A stretch of DNA of 7,106 bases, from positions 1 through 7,106 of the forward strand of contig CAIUYS010000220.1 in assembly GCA_903903365.1 (NCBI GenBank), given 5' to 3'. A program made the position numbers and the translations under genes. Of this stretch, positions 5,599 to 7,106 are shown one piece after another. This DNA comes from an uncultured Methylococcaceae bacterium. Its GTDB lineage: Bacteria; Pseudomonadota; Gammaproteobacteria; Methylococcales; Methylomonadaceae. Position 1 is the stretch's first letter. The number at the start of each line of letters is the position of its first letter. The notes below the pieces were generated by a model that did not search any database, was not told where the DNA came from, and saw only the letters and a list, made by a program, of their open reading frames with translations.

Positions 5599-5740
5599 AA
5601 TCGAGTGAGTTTAGAAATAAACAGACCCACATTGGCGTAATAGTGACAGTAATCCGAATTTGCGTACAAACAAACTCTAACACCCAATCATTATTCGCTT
5701 AAGTCCGGATCAAAAACTGGGTAAACTACGACCCACTCTC

Positions 5741-5746
5741 TATATA
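5741..5746 (+). promoter_or_regulatory. Possible -10 element of the threonine aldolase gene
   Basis: TATATA inside an AT-rich stretch, 20 bases before the aldolase ATG. No good -35 box is seen at the right distance (TGGGTA at 17-base spacing is poor), and the gene also lacks a clear Shine-Dalgarno; the leader would be very short. A weak sigma-70 promoter is the simplest reading. Confidence 0.3.
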
Positions 5747-5766
5747 AAAACCCGATAACAGTCACT

Positions 5767-6816
5767 ATGAATTTTGCATCCGATAATTGGGCTGGTGCGC
5801 ATCCTGCCATTGCGCAACGTTTGCTGGAAGTCTCCCCTGGATTTTCAGCACCTTATGGCGCAAGCACACTTGATCGCAAGATCGAACAACGGTTTAACAA
5901 ACTGTTTGAACGTGAGGTGGCGGTTTATTTCGTCAGCACCGGCACCGCAGCCAATTCGTTGGCACTGGCTGCTGTCAACCGTCCGGGTGGCGTTTCCTTT
6001 TGTCATCGCGAAGCGCACATGCTGGAAGATGAATGCGGTGCGCCGGAATTTTTTACCCATGGCGCACGTCTGGCACCGGTTGATGGGGCAAACGGTAAAA
6101 TCGACCCACACAATCTCAAGGCCGAAATCGAGCGTTTCCCGCCTAATTTTGTCCATGCGGGGCAACCGATGGCAATTTCCATTACCCAAGCTACCGAAAT
6201 TGGCACGCTTTATCAGCCGGATGAAATAGCCGCCATTGCCAAGGTTGCACAAGCTTACGGCTTACCCTTGCACATGGATGGAGCGCGTTTTGCCAATGCG
6301 CTGGTTGCGTTGGCACTAACGCCCGCAGAAATGACTTGGAAACGGGGTGTGGATATTGTTTCTTTCGGTGCCACCAAAAATGGTTGCTGGTGTGCAGAAG
6401 CGTTGATATTTATGAATCCGGAGGTGTCCAAAGACCTGCCGTTTATCCGCAAACGCGCTGCACAATTACTGTCCAAAAGCCGCTTTATCGCTGCTCAATT
6501 TGACGCTTATTTAGATAATGATCTTTGGTTGACTATGGCGCGTTATGCCAACGCCATGACTGAGCGCTTGCAAAAGGGCATCGTAAACTCTACCCAAGCA
6601 CGATTAGCCTGGCACGCAGAAGCTAATGAAGTATTTATTATTTTGAATAAAGTACACGCCAACCAGCTCCAGGAAAAAGGAGCCGTTTTTTATCAGTGGA
6701 ATCCGCCACGCGCAACACCTGGCCTGTTTGGTGAAAACGAAGTGTTGGTGCGTTTGGTAACCGGCTTTGCAACGGAGGCTGATCAAGTGGATCGCTTTCT
6801 TGAGTTGTTAAAATGA
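5767..6816 (+). CDS. ltaE: Low-specificity L-threonine aldolase
   Basis: A 349-residue PLP enzyme of the aspartate-aminotransferase fold (beta-eliminating lyase group). It cleaves L-threonine and L-allo-threonine to glycine and acetaldehyde in the cytoplasm. Visible landmarks: SDNWAGAHP at the N-terminus, PYGASTLDRKIE near 29-40, the PLP-phosphate motif STGTAAN (57-63), H84 in CHREAHMLEDECGAPE (stacks on PLP), HMDGARFANA (169-178, with D171 and R174 contacting the cofactor), the Schiff-base lysine K204 in SFGATKNG, and RLVTGFAT with R329, likely binding the substrate carboxylate. Length is normal for the Pseudomonas-like branch. It is transcribed away from nifE and has no functional link to nitrogen fixation that I can see. 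Overlapping frames on both strands here are shadows. Confidence 0.95.
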   Translation: MNFASDNWAGAHPAIAQRLLEVSPGFSAPYGASTLDRKIEQRFNKLFEREVAVYFVSTGTAANSLALAAVNRPGGVSFCHREAHMLEDECGAPEFFTHGARLAPVDGANGKIDPHNLKAEIERFPPNFVHAGQPMAISITQATEIGTLYQPDEIAAIAKVAQAYGLPLHMDGARFANALVALALTPAEMTWKRGVDIVSFGATKNGCWCAEALIFMNPEVSKDLPFIRKRAAQLLSKSRFIAAQFDAYLDNDLWLTMARYANAMTERLQKGIVNSTQARLAWHAEANEVFIILNKVHANQLQEKGAVFYQWNPPRATPGLFGENEVLVRLVTGFATEADQVDRFLELLK

Positions 6817-6904
6817 TCATTTATATTGGCTATCAACCAAGGAATGCGCATAAAATAACTTAGGCATCTTGCGCCCTCCCTGCCGGAATAAGGGCAATAC
6901 GGTT

Positions 6905-6931
6905 GTTTCCCAAGCTGGAAGATTGGGAAAC
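6905..6931. repeat. Hairpin repeat downstream of the threonine aldolase gene
   Basis: Perfect 9-bp arms GTTTCCCAA (6905-6913) and TTGGGAAAC (6923-6931) with a 9-base loop. The segment CCAAGCTGG matches the core of the inner hairpin at 935-943, so the two may belong to one repeat family. No T-run follows on either strand, so an intrinsic terminator is doubtful. The rest of the 170-bp gap (6817-6986) shows only a weak inverted repeat, GCCCT/AGGGC, at 6873-6895. Confidence 0.6.
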
Positions 6932-6986
6932 AGCTGAGTTGAAAACCAACAAAGGCTCCGTTTATTCTTCGTGGTAATAGCTTTAC

Positions 6987-7106
6987 TTAAACTTTACACA
7001 AATCTTGTGCATAAGCGTCCAATGCCTTGATTATATCATTATTACTATCGTTGCTGTTTCGCAACTCATCCAGCCGTGCAAGGTAAGCATCAAGGGTAAT
7101 GCTGGC
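6987..7106 (-). CDS. C-terminal end of an unrecognised protein (cut by window edge)
   Basis: An open frame enters from the right edge and ends at a TAA at 6989-6987, giving the last 39 residues of a protein (ASITLDAYLARLDELRNS then NDIIKALDAYAQDLCKV). The sequence looks helical and acidic, with a natural amino-acid composition. Other frames on this strand close earlier or look less protein-like. A 39-codon open frame can occur by chance, so the call is moderate; I do not recognise the family. Confidence 0.5.
   Translation of the reverse strand, partial: ASITLDAYLARLDELRNSNDSNNDIIKALDAYAQDLCKV

Noticed and set aside
5146..5640. 164-codon open frame on the plus strand opposite the nifE start and its control region
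   Set aside because: It lies antisense to the conserved NifE N-terminus and the NifA/IHF/sigma-54 sites and has no recognisable protein features.
5659..5670. TTTGCGTACAAA as a second NifA site
   Set aside because: The TGT-N10-ACA spacing is not met; the arms are only 4 bp.
5845..6252. 135-codon minus-strand frame within the aldolase gene
   Set aside because: Shadow of ltaE, whose catalytic motifs are all present on the plus strand.
1..7106. CRISPR array, tRNA, rRNA or insertion sequence
   Set aside because: No regularly spaced direct repeats, no tRNA-like cloverleaf with an acceptor end, no rRNA sequence and no transposase reading frame were seen.

Overview
This window is the downstream (cofactor-assembly) half of a molybdenum-nitrogenase gene cluster, followed by an unrelated housekeeping gene. 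On the minus strand, eight closely packed genes read right to left in one transcription unit: nifE, nifN, nifX, a NifX-associated DUF269 gene, a DUF683 gene, the nif-specific 8Fe ferredoxin III (fdxB), a thioredoxin-fold [2Fe-2S] ferredoxin of the Azotobacter Shethna protein I type, and an unrecognised 124-residue protein. A ninth gene, cut by the left edge, looks like the N-terminus of a DUF4213/DUF364 putative metal-chelation protein. The gene order and the close match of NifE, NifN, NifX and the [2Fe-2S] ferredoxin to the Azotobacter vinelandii proteins as I remember them point to a diazotrophic gammaproteobacterium. The moderate GC content and the many short palindromic repeats would suit a methanotroph of the Methylococcales, but that assignment is inference.

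The 283-bp gap between nifE and a divergent gene holds a complete nif-type control region reading toward nifE: a NifA upstream activator site (TGT-N10-ACA), an exact match to the IHF consensus, and a -24/-12 sigma-54 promoter, in the expected order and spacing. No nifHDK genes lie directly upstream, so nifE heads its own NifA-dependent operon here.

The genes fit one pathway. NifE and NifN form the scaffold on which NifB-cofactor matures to FeMo-cofactor. NifX is a cofactor or precursor carrier. The DUF269 and DUF683 proteins are conserved nif companions of unsettled role. The two ferredoxins are probable electron carriers for nitrogenase or cofactor assembly. The DUF364-type protein could be a metal-handling accessory.

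To the right, 5767-6816 on the plus strand is a complete low-specificity L-threonine aldolase (PLP enzyme). A short open frame on the minus strand, 6987-7106, is probably the C-terminal end of an unrecognised gene.

The least ordinary content is a set of short palindromic repeats: a cloverleaf-like element between fdxB and the [2Fe-2S] ferredoxin gene, another between nifX and the DUF269 gene, a hairpin after the aldolase gene, and a GC-rich palindrome that is translated in frame as part of the NifE C-terminal tail. I found no wholly new system. The best candidates for undescribed biology are the 124-residue protein with its DUF364 neighbour, and the repeats inside the nif operon.
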